Below, in pieces: positions 1 through 5,105 of a DNA stretch of 8,503 nucleotides. The stretch spans positions 1 to 8,503 of the forward strand of contig DIFW01000025.1 of NCBI GenBank assembly GCA_002419295.1. The letters run 5' to 3'. Position numbers and translations under genes: made by a program. The stretch's first letter is position 1, and each line of letters opens with the position of its first letter. Source of the stretch: Patescibacteria group bacterium UBA5738 (GTDB lineage: Bacteria; Patescibacteriota; Minisyncoccia; Minisyncoccales; UBA5738). The notes below the pieces were generated by a model that made no database searches, was not told the DNA's origin, and saw only the letters and a program-made list of their open reading frames with translations.

Positions 1-220
1 ACCGGGATGAACTGACCTCTGGTGTGCCAGTTGTTCCGCCAGGAGCATTGCTGGGTAGCTAAGTCGGGAACGGATAAGAGCTGAAAGCATCTAAGCTCGA
101 AGCCTCCTCCAAGATCAGAACTCTTAGTTTCCTTGAAGATGACAAGGTTGATAGGCTGCAGGTGTAAGCCCGGCAACGGGTTCAGCCAAGCAGTACTAAT
201 AAACGATCAAAACGCCTTGG
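1..220 (+). rRNA. rrl: 23S ribosomal RNA, 3' end (partial)
   Basis: This is the last part of domain VI of the large-subunit rRNA. It begins just after the position of the sarcin-ricin loop, which lies outside the window. Seen directly: conserved blocks that match bacterial 23S in order, including CTGAAAGCATCTAAG near 81-95, GTTGATAGGC near 148-157 and AGTACTAAT near 191-199. The 3' end is placed near 220 by counting about 20 bases after ACTAAT, as in E. coli. The partner strand of the terminal helix is off the left edge, so the end could be a few bases off. Confidence 0.96.
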
Positions 221-312
221 TTGGCAATTAATGACTTTAACGAATTGTTAAAAAAGATTTTGAAAATATAAACTGACAAAATTGCAAAAACGGCTCAGTT
301 TGAGATTTTTGC
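221..312 (+). other. 23S-5S internal transcribed spacer
   Basis: This is an AT-rich spacer of about 90 bases between the two rRNAs. I see no tRNA in it. It holds a small inverted repeat (TTTAAC 236-241, GTTAAA 247-252). Its last part (291-311) pairs with the sequence downstream of 5S, which suggests an RNase III-type processing stem; that role is inferred. Confidence 0.75.
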
Positions 313-418
313 AAGGAGACTATACCGGAAGTGCTCCACCTGTTCCCATCCCGACCACAGAAGTGAAATCTTCCAAGGCCGATGATAGTGCGAAAGCGCG
401 AAAGTAGGTAGTCTTCTT
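313..418 (+). rRNA. rrf: 5S ribosomal RNA
   Basis: This is the small RNA of the large ribosomal subunit. Its terminal stem is visible: AAGGAGAC at 313-320 pairs with GTCTTCTT at 411-418 with one G-U. The core TGTTCCCATCCCGACCACAG (341-360) followed by AAGTGAAAT is typical of bacterial 5S loops B and C, and GGCCGATGATAGTGC and AAAGTAGGTAG are the usual later blocks. At about 106 bases it is slightly shorter than the usual 115-120. It follows 23S as in a standard rRNA operon. The exact ends are set by the stem and may differ by one or two bases. Confidence 0.95.
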
Positions 419-419
419 A

Positions 420-450
420 CAAAAATCTTGAGCAATTCGAGCCGTTTTTT
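420..450 (+). terminator. rRNA operon terminator / right arm of the 5S-enclosing stem
   Basis: GAGCCG (439-444) followed by six T (445-450) pairs with CGGCTC (291-296) on the other side of 5S. CAAAAATCTT (420-429) pairs with GAGATTTTTG (302-311) with one G-U. Together they form a long interrupted helix closing on the 5S terminal stem. The outer GC-rich block plus the T run looks like an intrinsic terminator formed across the whole 5S; the inner block probably guides processing. The pairing is seen in the sequence; termination is inferred. Confidence 0.65.
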
Positions 451-491
451 GTTTACAATTTTGTTTGTAAAATTTGACAAACATATTTTTT

Positions 492-497
492 TATAAT
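492..497 (+). promoter_or_regulatory. Weak candidate -10 box upstream of the PaaX-like gene
   Basis: A perfect TATAAT lies at 492-497. A perfect TTGACA lies at 474-479, but the gap is only 12 bases, well short of the usual 16-18, so the pair may not work as a normal promoter. No better-spaced alternative was found before the start at 592. Confidence 0.3.
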
Positions 498-539
498 TTC
501 AGCCAATGAGGAATAATCCTCTTTTTATTTTACAAAATA

Positions 540-575
540 ATTTGATATTTTTAGCTATGGCTAAAAATATCAAAT
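540..575. repeat. 36-bp perfect palindrome, left copy (SL1)
   Basis: The left arm ATTTGATATTTTTAGC (540-555) and the right arm (560-575) are perfect reverse complements over 16 bp, around the asymmetric loop TATG (556-559). It ends 16 bases before the start codon of the PaaX-like gene. The inner 21 bases (545-565) are an exact reverse complement of 1245-1265 in the second copy. No T run follows, so it is not a standard terminator. It could be an operator, a dispersed repeat or a recombination site; the sequence alone does not decide. Confidence 0.85.
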
Positions 576-591
576 ATGACATAATCAAAAA

Positions 592-1235
592 ATGGGGAAG
601 GAAAATATTTCTAAAAACGATAGGTTAAAAAAGACGAAAAAGCGGGCGGTGGGCGTGGCGAAGATTGTTTTAAAAGTATTGCTATTAACCGGCGCGGTGG
701 CGGTGGCGGCGAGTTCGCCGATGTTTGGCGCAGTTTTAGTGCGGGAATTCAAAAAAGAAATGCGCCGCAAAAACCGCTTAAAAGCAAAATACCAAAACCC
801 GCAAAAAGAAGAATATCCCAAAGAAAAAATTCAAAGCGCGTTTTATTATTTAAAAAGAAGCGGCATGATCAACATTGAATACCGCGGCCCGCAAATGTTA
901 TTTCTTTAACGGAAAAAGGAGTTAAAAGGGCCAGCAAGCACCAGATAAACGATTTAAAGATCGTTAAGCCGGAAAAGTGGGATCAAAAATGGCGGATATT
1001 GATTTTTGATATTTCCGACAAACACAAAAATAAAAGGGAAGCTCTGCGCGGCAAGTTGAAGCAATTAGGGTTGTTCCAACTGCAAAAGAGTGTTTGGGTT
1101 TGCCCATATGAGTTTCGGGATGTAGTTAAAATATTGCGCGAATTTTTTGGTTTGACCGATGATGAAATGAAAGTTATCACCGCCTCTGAAATCGAAAACG
1201 ACCGGCGAATCCGCGATTACTTTAAATTGAACTGA
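592..1235 (+). pseudogene. PaaX-family / Cas2-like regulator, frameshifted
   Basis: Two reading frames together encode one protein of about 213 residues. Frame A (592-909) gives a lysine-rich N-terminus, a hydrophobic segment (about residues 20-43, LLLTGAVAVAASSPMFGAVL) and a helix-turn-helix-like stretch ending in SAFYYLKRSGMINIEYRGPQ. Frame B, read from about 900, continues ISLTEKGVKRA, then the Cas2-like core: KWRILIFDISDKHKNKREAL, LGLFQLQKSVWVCPYEF, LREFFGL and ASEIENDRRIRDYFKLN, ending in TGA. This order (winged helix, then a Cas2-like ferredoxin fold) is that of the PaaX family, often annotated as Cas2 in Patescibacteria. There is no CRISPR array or other cas gene here, so an adaptation role is unlikely. 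The frames need a -1 shift near 895-905, with no recognisable slippery site. It may be a real mutation or a base error in the assembly. No Shine-Dalgarno precedes the ATG. Confidence 0.8.
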
Positions 1236-1270
1236 TTCTATAAATTTAGCCATAGCTAAAAATATAGAAT
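1235..1270. repeat. 36-bp palindrome, right copy (SL2)
   Basis: The arms are ATTCTATAAATTTAGC (1235-1250) and 1255-1270, complementary at 14 of 16 positions, around the loop CATA (1251-1254). The first base is the last base of the upstream TGA stop. The loop is the reverse complement of the SL1 loop and the inner 21 bases match SL1 inverted. The outer arm bases differ from SL1, but both arms changed together, so the fold or the two-fold symmetry has been kept. Confidence 0.8.
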
Positions 1271-1294
1271 GTGCCCAATCTTTTGCTTTCCAAA

Positions 1295-1332
1295 CAAAAA
1301 ACCGCATCTGATTCAACCAGCGCGGTTTTTTG
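1295..1332. terminator. Bidirectional intrinsic terminator
   Basis: CAAAAAACCGC (1295-1305) and GCGGTTTTTTG (1322-1332) form a perfect 11-bp stem around a 16-base loop, with a T run on either strand. On the plus strand it ends the PaaX-like unit. On the minus strand it starts 9 bases after the stop of the acidic micro-gene. One hairpin serving two convergent genes is a common bacterial arrangement. Confidence 0.85.
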
Positions 1333-1340
1333 GGTGTCTT

Positions 1341-1484
1341 TTAAAAATCGCCGTCGCCCGCGTCGTCGCGGTCGTCGTCTTCTTCGATATCGTCTTCTTC
1401 AATTTCATCGTCGCCGAGAATATCATCGTCGTAGCATTCGGCGTCTTGAATGGCAATAGCGGTTTTAATTGTATCGTCAATCAT
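1341..1484 (-). CDS. Small, extremely acidic 47-residue protein
   Basis: Read on the minus strand from ATG (1484-1482) to TAA (1343-1341). The N-terminus, MIDDTIKTAIAIQDAECYDD, is mixed; the rest (about residues 19-46) is nearly all Asp, Glu and Gly with one Ile-Leu pair, a few Ile and one Arg. The first 14 residues could form a short amphipathic helix. I do not recognise a family. Reality is supported by a strong terminator just after the stop and by a candidate minus-strand promoter (1605-1632) upstream. Against it, the GAC/GAA-rich stretch is low-complexity DNA, and no clear Shine-Dalgarno precedes the ATG, although most genes in this window lack one too. Acidic micro-proteins can be DNA mimics or partners of basic proteins; for this one that is only a possibility. 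Confidence 0.6.
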   Translation of the reverse strand: MIDDTIKTAIAIQDAECYDDDILGDDEIEEDDIEEDDDRDDAGDGDF

Positions 1485-1502
1485 TATTAGGTGCTTATAA
1501 TT

Positions 1503-1521
1503 GCGCGGCTTTCCGCCGCGC
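1503..1521. repeat. GC-rich hairpin in the acidic gene's leader
   Basis: GCGCGGC (1503-1509) and GCCGCGC (1515-1521) form a perfect 7-bp stem around a 5-base loop. It stands out in AT-rich DNA and lies 19 bases upstream of the minus-strand start. On the minus strand it would sit in the leader RNA. Its role is unknown; no T run follows directly on either strand. Confidence 0.6.
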
Positions 1522-1528
1522 GGGAAAA

Positions 1529-1546
1529 GATATTTTTAAAAATATC
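1529..1546. repeat. 18-bp perfect palindrome GATATTTTT/AAAAATATC
   Basis: The arms abut with no loop. The same two 9-base arms occur in SL1 (544-552 and 563-571), where a 10-base AGC-TATG-GCT core separates them. This may be a core-less relative of SL1 or a chance match in AT-rich DNA. Confidence 0.6.
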
Positions 1547-1604
1547 CCGACCTTTGATAAAATTTTTATAATTCAAACGCAATAAAACTTTAACACATTT
1601 TCAT

Positions 1605-1632
1605 ATATTATTTATTCGCAAAGATTTGTCAA
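1605..1632 (-). promoter_or_regulatory. Candidate minus-strand promoter for the acidic gene
   Basis: On the minus strand a consensus -35 TTGACA (1632-1627) is followed after 16 bases by TAATAT (1610-1605), a 4/6 match to the -10 box. This would give a leader of about 110 bases containing the two hairpins above. A second possibility closer to the gene is TTAAAG, 17 bases, then TATAAA. AT-rich DNA yields such matches by chance. Confidence 0.4.
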
Positions 1633-1638
1633 TAGGCA

Positions 1639-1657
1639 AACTCGCGAGTTATCCACA
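1639..1657 (+). promoter_or_regulatory. DnaA-box 9-mer beside a 12-bp palindrome
   Basis: TTATCCACA (1649-1657) matches the strong bacterial DnaA box exactly. It shares two T with the perfect palindrome AACTCGCGAGTT (1639-1650). A near-match, TTATTCGCA, lies at 1612-1620. The surrounding non-coding DNA is AT-rich. One exact box can be chance; it may be a regulatory DnaA site or part of a larger cluster, but I see too few boxes to call an origin. Confidence 0.35.
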
Positions 1658-1721
1658 TTTGATCATAAAAATTCAAACGGGGGAAAATATTAAATCCGCC
1701 AATGGCTTTTTTATCTCAATT

Positions 1722-1730
1722 TGCTATATA
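1722..1730 (+). promoter_or_regulatory. Extended -10 promoter for the mreC operon
   Basis: TGC-TATATA at 1722-1730 fits the extended -10 pattern TGn-TATAAT at 5 of 6 hexamer positions. No good -35 lies 16-18 bases upstream, which extended -10 promoters tolerate. Transcription would start near 1737, giving a leader of about 30 bases without a Shine-Dalgarno sequence. Confidence 0.4.
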
Positions 1731-1767
1731 TAAGTTATTGATATTGCGCCGAATAATTTAAGTTATT

Positions 1768-2622
1768 ATGAAAATGAATTTTACCCATGGATGGAAATGG
1801 GCGGTTGCCGTTTTCGCCGTCGCCGCGTTGATTTCTGCACTTAATATTCCTCTAATGAATTCTGCGTTAAAAAACTCGGCATATTTGGTTGCCGCCGGAA
1901 TGCAGAAAAGAGTTTGGACCGCCGCCGCGAGCGTGAGCGATTTTTTGCCGCCGTTTTTCGGTTCCGGAAATTTGATTGAAGAAAACAAGCGTTTGCGGAC
2001 CCAAGCGGCCGGTTTTTTGGCCCAACAAGCGCAGATTGAGGCATTGCTCAAAGAGAATGAATTTTTGCGCCGGGGATTGAATTTGGAGCTGGAAAAAAAC
2101 TTTGATCTGAAAATCGCCGATATTGTCGGAAAAATTTCCGCGCGCGATGTGTTAATCCTTGATAAAGGATCGCGCGATCTCGTGGAGGCGGGGATGATGG
2201 TGATTGATTCGCAAAACGCGATTGCCGGAAAAATTACCAAAACTTATGATAATTTTTCCGAGGTTTTGCTGATTACCGATAAAGATTTTTCTTTTGATGT
2301 TTCCATTGGCGGCGATGAAACTGCCGGCCTTTTGCGCGGCCGCGGCAATTATCGCGCGGAAATTGATTTGGTGCCAAAAGATAAAATTTTAAGCGTCGGC
2401 CAAATCGTGAATACCAGCGGTTTGGGCGGTATCTTTCCGGCGGGACTATTGGCGGGAACCATCAAGGAGGTGCGGCAAAATGATATTGAATCGTTCCAAT
2501 CGGCGGAAATCTCTCCGGCGTTTGATGTCGCCAAAGCGCGGCAAGTTTTCGTGGCGGTGGGGAAAAAGCCGCTTGACGATTCATTAATTTCAGAGATTAA
2601 TCAAACCGAAAATGACCAATAG
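1768..2622 (+). CDS. mreC: Rod shape-determining protein MreC
   Basis: MreC is a membrane-anchored periplasmic scaffold that links the MreB/RodA/PBP2 elongation machinery and activates PBP2. The 284-residue protein shows a short cytoplasmic N-terminus, one transmembrane helix (about 10-30, WAVAVFAVAALISALNIPL), a coiled-coil segment (about 68-105, rich in E, K, L and Q) that would dimerise, and the C-terminal double beta-barrel (about 115-275). The barrel carries the family hallmarks ILDKGSRDLVEAGMMV, AIAGKITKTYDNFSEVLLIT and VNTSGLGGIFPAGLLAGTI. The length is normal for the family. ATG at 1768 is used; a second ATG two codons later is equally possible, and neither has a Shine-Dalgarno. It is the first gene of the operon and overlaps mreD by 11 bases. 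mreB, its usual upstream neighbour, is absent. Confidence 0.95.
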   Translation: MKMNFTHGWKWAVAVFAVAALISALNIPLMNSALKNSAYLVAAGMQKRVWTAAASVSDFLPPFFGSGNLIEENKRLRTQAAGFLAQQAQIEALLKENEFLRRGLNLELEKNFDLKIADIVGKISARDVLILDKGSRDLVEAGMMVIDSQNAIAGKITKTYDNFSEVLLITDKDFSFDVSIGGDETAGLLRGRGNYRAEIDLVPKDKILSVGQIVNTSGLGGIFPAGLLAGTIKEVRQNDIESFQSAEISPAFDVAKARQVFVAVGKKPLDDSLISEINQTENDQ

Positions 2623-2935
2623 CTGGCGGCGAATTTTGATTGCCGCCGTTTTTTTGGCGCTGGCGGTAATCCAGACAAGTCTTGTTCCGCATTTTTCGGT
2701 TTTCGGCGGCGCTTGGTTCGAGTGGATCAATTTTATCACCTTGTCCGTTTTGTTTTTCGCGCTTTTTGAGCGCCGGCGCTATCGATTCAGCTGGATTCTC
2801 GGGGTTTGGGGAGGGGTGTTGCTGAGTTTTTACTCTCAAAGATTTTTTGGATTTTGGATCATTGCGTTGGCGGCGCTGGTTTTTATGGTTAAGTTTGGAA
2901 TTAAAAAATATGTTCGGATTCCGTGGTATTGGTAA
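2612..2935 (+). CDS. mreD: Short MreD-like membrane protein
   Basis: MreD is an integral membrane part of the elongasome that works with MreC. The 107 residues are almost wholly hydrophobic with about four predicted membrane spans: near 7-27 (LIAAVFLALAVIQTSLVP), 34-53 (WINFITLSVLFFALFE), 58-75 and 79-96. IQTSLVPHFSVFGG in the first span is typical of MreD. Usual MreD has about 160 residues and five to six spans, so this one is reduced. It begins inside mreC (ATGACC overlapping its stop) and ends 26 bases after the mrdA start, which implies translational coupling. The call rests on weak sequence likeness plus strong context between mreC and mrdA. Confidence 0.8.
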   Translation: MTNSWRRILIAAVFLALAVIQTSLVPHFSVFGGAWFEWINFITLSVLFFALFERRRYRFSWILGVWGGVLLSFYSQRFFGFWIIALAALVFMVKFGIKKYVRIPWYW

Positions 2936-5003
2936 GAAAAACAAAAAAATAAATTTTTGCCGCCGGGATGAAATCGAGCCGCACGAAATTTTTTATGATC
3001 ATCTGGCGCGCGGCCGCGAAGAAAAAAACGATACCGACGCGAAAAAATTTGAATCGCCGATAGACGGGCGTTTTTTGCGTTTGCCGCTGGCTTTGGCGAT
3101 TGTTTTTTTCGCGGCGGCGCTTGGGCGCGTGGGCTATTTGCAAACGGTTGAAGGCGAGCGGCTGGCGAAAGAGGCAAACCAAAATAAATATATTTTCCAT
3201 AAAGTTCAATCCGAGCGGGGCATTATTTACGATTCGGATTTCAACGCGCTGGCCGAAAATTTTTCCGCTTTTGATTTGCATTGTTCGGAGCAAAACCTGC
3301 CCGCCAAGCCGGCGGAAAGAAAGAAAATTATTGGCAGTTTGGCTTCGATGCTCGGCGCGGATTCGGCGGTTTTGGAAGAGGCAATCGCTTCCGGAAAAAA
3401 TCCCGTCGCGGAAAACATCAAACATCAAACGCTGGTTATTTTGGAGGCTCGTTTAAATGATTTTCCCGGATGTTCCATCGCGCGCCGTCCGATAAGAAAA
3501 TACGCTCAAAGCGCGGGCTTTTCCCATTTGCTCGGTTATATGGGAAAAATCGACCCCGAAGAATGGAAGGCCGGATTTGAAATTTATTCCATCAACGATT
3601 ATATCGGACGCGACGGATTGGAAAAATCATATGAAACGGTTTTACGCAAAGACCCGGGGAAAATCCGCGTTGAACGAGACGCGAAGGGAAACATCATCTC
3701 GCAGGAAATGACCGCTTCGCCCGAATCCGGAGACAGCGTCCGCCTTTGGCTTGATGGCCGATTGCAAAAAAAAATATATGATTCCATGCGAAAACAATTT
3801 AACGCGCTGGGACTAAAAAAGGGCGCGGCCATTGCTTTAAATCCCAAAACCGGCGGAGTAATGGCTTTGGTTTCTTTTCCCGATTATGACAATAATGTTT
3901 TTTCTTCCGGAGATGCCGATGCCGTTTCCAAACTGCTGAAAAACAACGATGAACCGCTTTTAAACCGCGCGATTTCGGGGCGTTATTTAACCGGTTCCAC
4001 GATCAAGCCCTTTATCGCCGCCGCGGCCTTGCAGGAAGGTATTATCGCCGCCGACAAAAATATCAACTGCCAAGGAAAAATATCCGTTCAAAACCAATAT
4101 GATCCGGAAATTGTTTATTATTATAACGACAATCGCGTCCACGGCCAGACCAATATGTATAAGGCAATCGCCGAATCTTGCAATGTCTATTTTTACACCA
4201 TTGGCGGCGGCTATGGCGATCAGGAAGGTTTGGGGCCCACGCGCATCAAAAAATATCTTGATTTATTCGGCTGGGAAGACTCTGCCGGAATTGATTTGCC
4301 CGGCGAAATTGCCGGATTTGTGCCTTCGCCGGAGTGGAAAAAAGAAAAATTTACCGGCACGCAAGACCAAAACTGGACCGACGGCAATACTTATTGGCTC
4401 TCCATCGGCCAGGAATTTATCGGTATCACGCCTCTTGAAGTTGCCAACGGGTACGCGGCGATTGCCAACGGCGGCACGCTTTTTAAACCGCAAATGGTCA
4501 AGGAGATTGTGGATGCCGAAAAGAAAACGATTGAAGAAAAATCACCGGAAATTATTCGAGAAAATTTTATCGACGCGAAACATTTGGCCGCCGTGCGCGA
4601 AGGAATGAGATTTGCCGTAAATGGCGCGGGCGGGCCCAATGCTTCGGCACTGACACTCAATCAACTGGGAATTCCCATGGGCGCCAAAACCGGCACGGCC
4701 CAGCTGGGACGCAAAATTGACGGCAAAGATTTGCTTAACGCGTGGGTGGCGGTTTTTGCTCCCTATGATGATCCGCAAATTATGCTATTGATAATGGCCG
4801 AAGAAGCCCGCGAGGGTACGGTGGCTGTGGTACCGATTGCCAAGGAAGTGCTGGGGTGGTATTTTGAGCCGAAAAACGAAGACGGCGCCCGCCTTTCGGA
4901 ACTGCCGCCAACCGAAGAGGCCAATGTTGGCGAAGAACCTCCCGCTATCCTTGAAGAAATTATGGAAACGCCGCCGGCAACCATCCCCGAAGAAGAGTAT
5001 TGA
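2910..5003 (+). CDS. mrdA: Penicillin-binding protein 2 (elongation transpeptidase)
   Basis: PBP2 is the class B, monofunctional D,D-transpeptidase that cross-links peptidoglycan during rod elongation, with MreC and RodA as partners. Using ATG 2910 the protein has 697 residues. It has a basic cytoplasmic tail of about 55 residues, one membrane helix (about 57-77, LPLALAIVFFAAALGRVGYL), a dimerisation domain starting ERGIIYDSDFNALAE, and a transpeptidase domain. All three active-site motifs are intact: STIK with Ser363, SCN at 423-425 and KTGT at 593-596. The tail (from about residue 665) is rich in Pro and Glu. In the dimerisation motif the common YDRNG is YDSDF. An in-frame TTG at 2847 would add 21 residues, but it lies deeper in mreD and is less likely. 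It ends in TGA. RodA does not follow. Confidence 0.95.
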   Translation: MFGFRGIGKKNKKINFCRRDEIEPHEIFYDHLARGREEKNDTDAKKFESPIDGRFLRLPLALAIVFFAAALGRVGYLQTVEGERLAKEANQNKYIFHKVQSERGIIYDSDFNALAENFSAFDLHCSEQNLPAKPAERKKIIGSLASMLGADSAVLEEAIASGKNPVAENIKHQTLVILEARLNDFPGCSIARRPIRKYAQSAGFSHLLGYMGKIDPEEWKAGFEIYSINDYIGRDGLEKSYETVLRKDPGKIRVERDAKGNIISQEMTASPESGDSVRLWLDGRLQKKIYDSMRKQFNALGLKKGAAIALNPKTGGVMALVSFPDYDNNVFSSGDADAVSKLLKNNDEPLLNRAISGRYLTGSTIKPFIAAAALQEGIIAADKNINCQGKISVQNQYDPEIVYYYNDNRVHGQTNMYKAIAESCNVYFYTIGGGYGDQEGLGPTRIKKYLDLFGWEDSAGIDLPGEIAGFVPSPEWKKEKFTGTQDQNWTDGNTYWLSIGQEFIGITPLEVANGYAAIANGGTLFKPQMVKEIVDAEKKTIEEKSPEIIRENFIDAKHLAAVREGMRFAVNGAGGPNASALTLNQLGIPMGAKTGTAQLGRKIDGKDLLNAWVAVFAPYDDPQIMLLIMAEEAREGTVAVVPIAKEVLGWYFEPKNEDGARLSELPPTEEANVGEEPPAILEEIMETPPATIPEEEY

Positions 5004-5027
5004 TTTAAGATTTAAGATTTAAGATTT
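5002..5027. repeat. 7-bp tandem repeat (GATTTAA) x3.7
   Basis: There are three exact GATTTAA units (5002-5008, 5009-5015, 5016-5022) plus GATTT (5023-5027). The first overlaps the mrdA stop codon. It is probably a slippage repeat. No terminator hairpin is visible between it and the next promoter. Confidence 0.9.
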
Positions 5028-5045
5028 CCATCCTTTCAACCCATA

Positions 5046-5090
5046 GTTGGCGGGAAATTGGGTTTGGTGTAGAATAAAAATACAAAATCA
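5046..5090 (+). promoter_or_regulatory. Promoter of the coiled-coil gene, block copy 1
   Basis: -35 TTGGCG (5047-5052), a 17-base spacer, then -10 TAGAAT (5070-5075, 5/6). The initial transcribed region AAAAATACAAAATCA (5076-5090) follows directly. The same layout and near-identical ends recur at 5661-5707 before lysS, which strengthens both. The start would fall near 5082, giving a leader of about 24 bases. Confidence 0.7.
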
Positions 5091-5105
5091 ATTTTCAATC
5101 ATAAT

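Noticed and set aside
221..311. A tRNA gene in the 23S-5S spacer
   Set aside because: The spacer is too AT-rich and short, with no T-loop or cloverleaf pattern.
901..911. Programmed +1 frameshift like prfB (CTT TAA C)
   Set aside because: A +1 shift from the first frame leads to the wrong frame; the continuation needs -1, and no slippery heptamer fits.
592..1235. A CRISPR-Cas adaptation module (Cas2)
   Set aside because: The C-terminal part has a Cas2-like fold, but there is no cas1, no repeat-spacer array and no other cas gene. The N-terminal winged-helix-like part points to the PaaX family.
1269..1490. Plus-strand frames of 62-73 residues over the GTC-rich stretch
   Set aside because: They are the complement of the acidic minus-strand gene and overlap the terminator. 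Their composition (runs of Arg or Val) is a shadow of Asp/Glu codons.
1601..1657. Replication origin (oriC)
   Set aside because: Only one exact and one near DnaA box are visible, with no dnaA or dnaN nearby; reported only as a possible DnaA site.
2847..2909. TTG start for PBP2 at 2847
   Set aside because: It lies deeper inside mreD without a ribosome-binding sequence; ATG 2910 gives a normal class B PBP N-terminus.
2836..3428. Minus-strand frames of 113 and 175 residues opposite mrdA
   Set aside because: They lie fully antisense to the well-conserved PBP2 N-terminal region, have no family features and no start signals.
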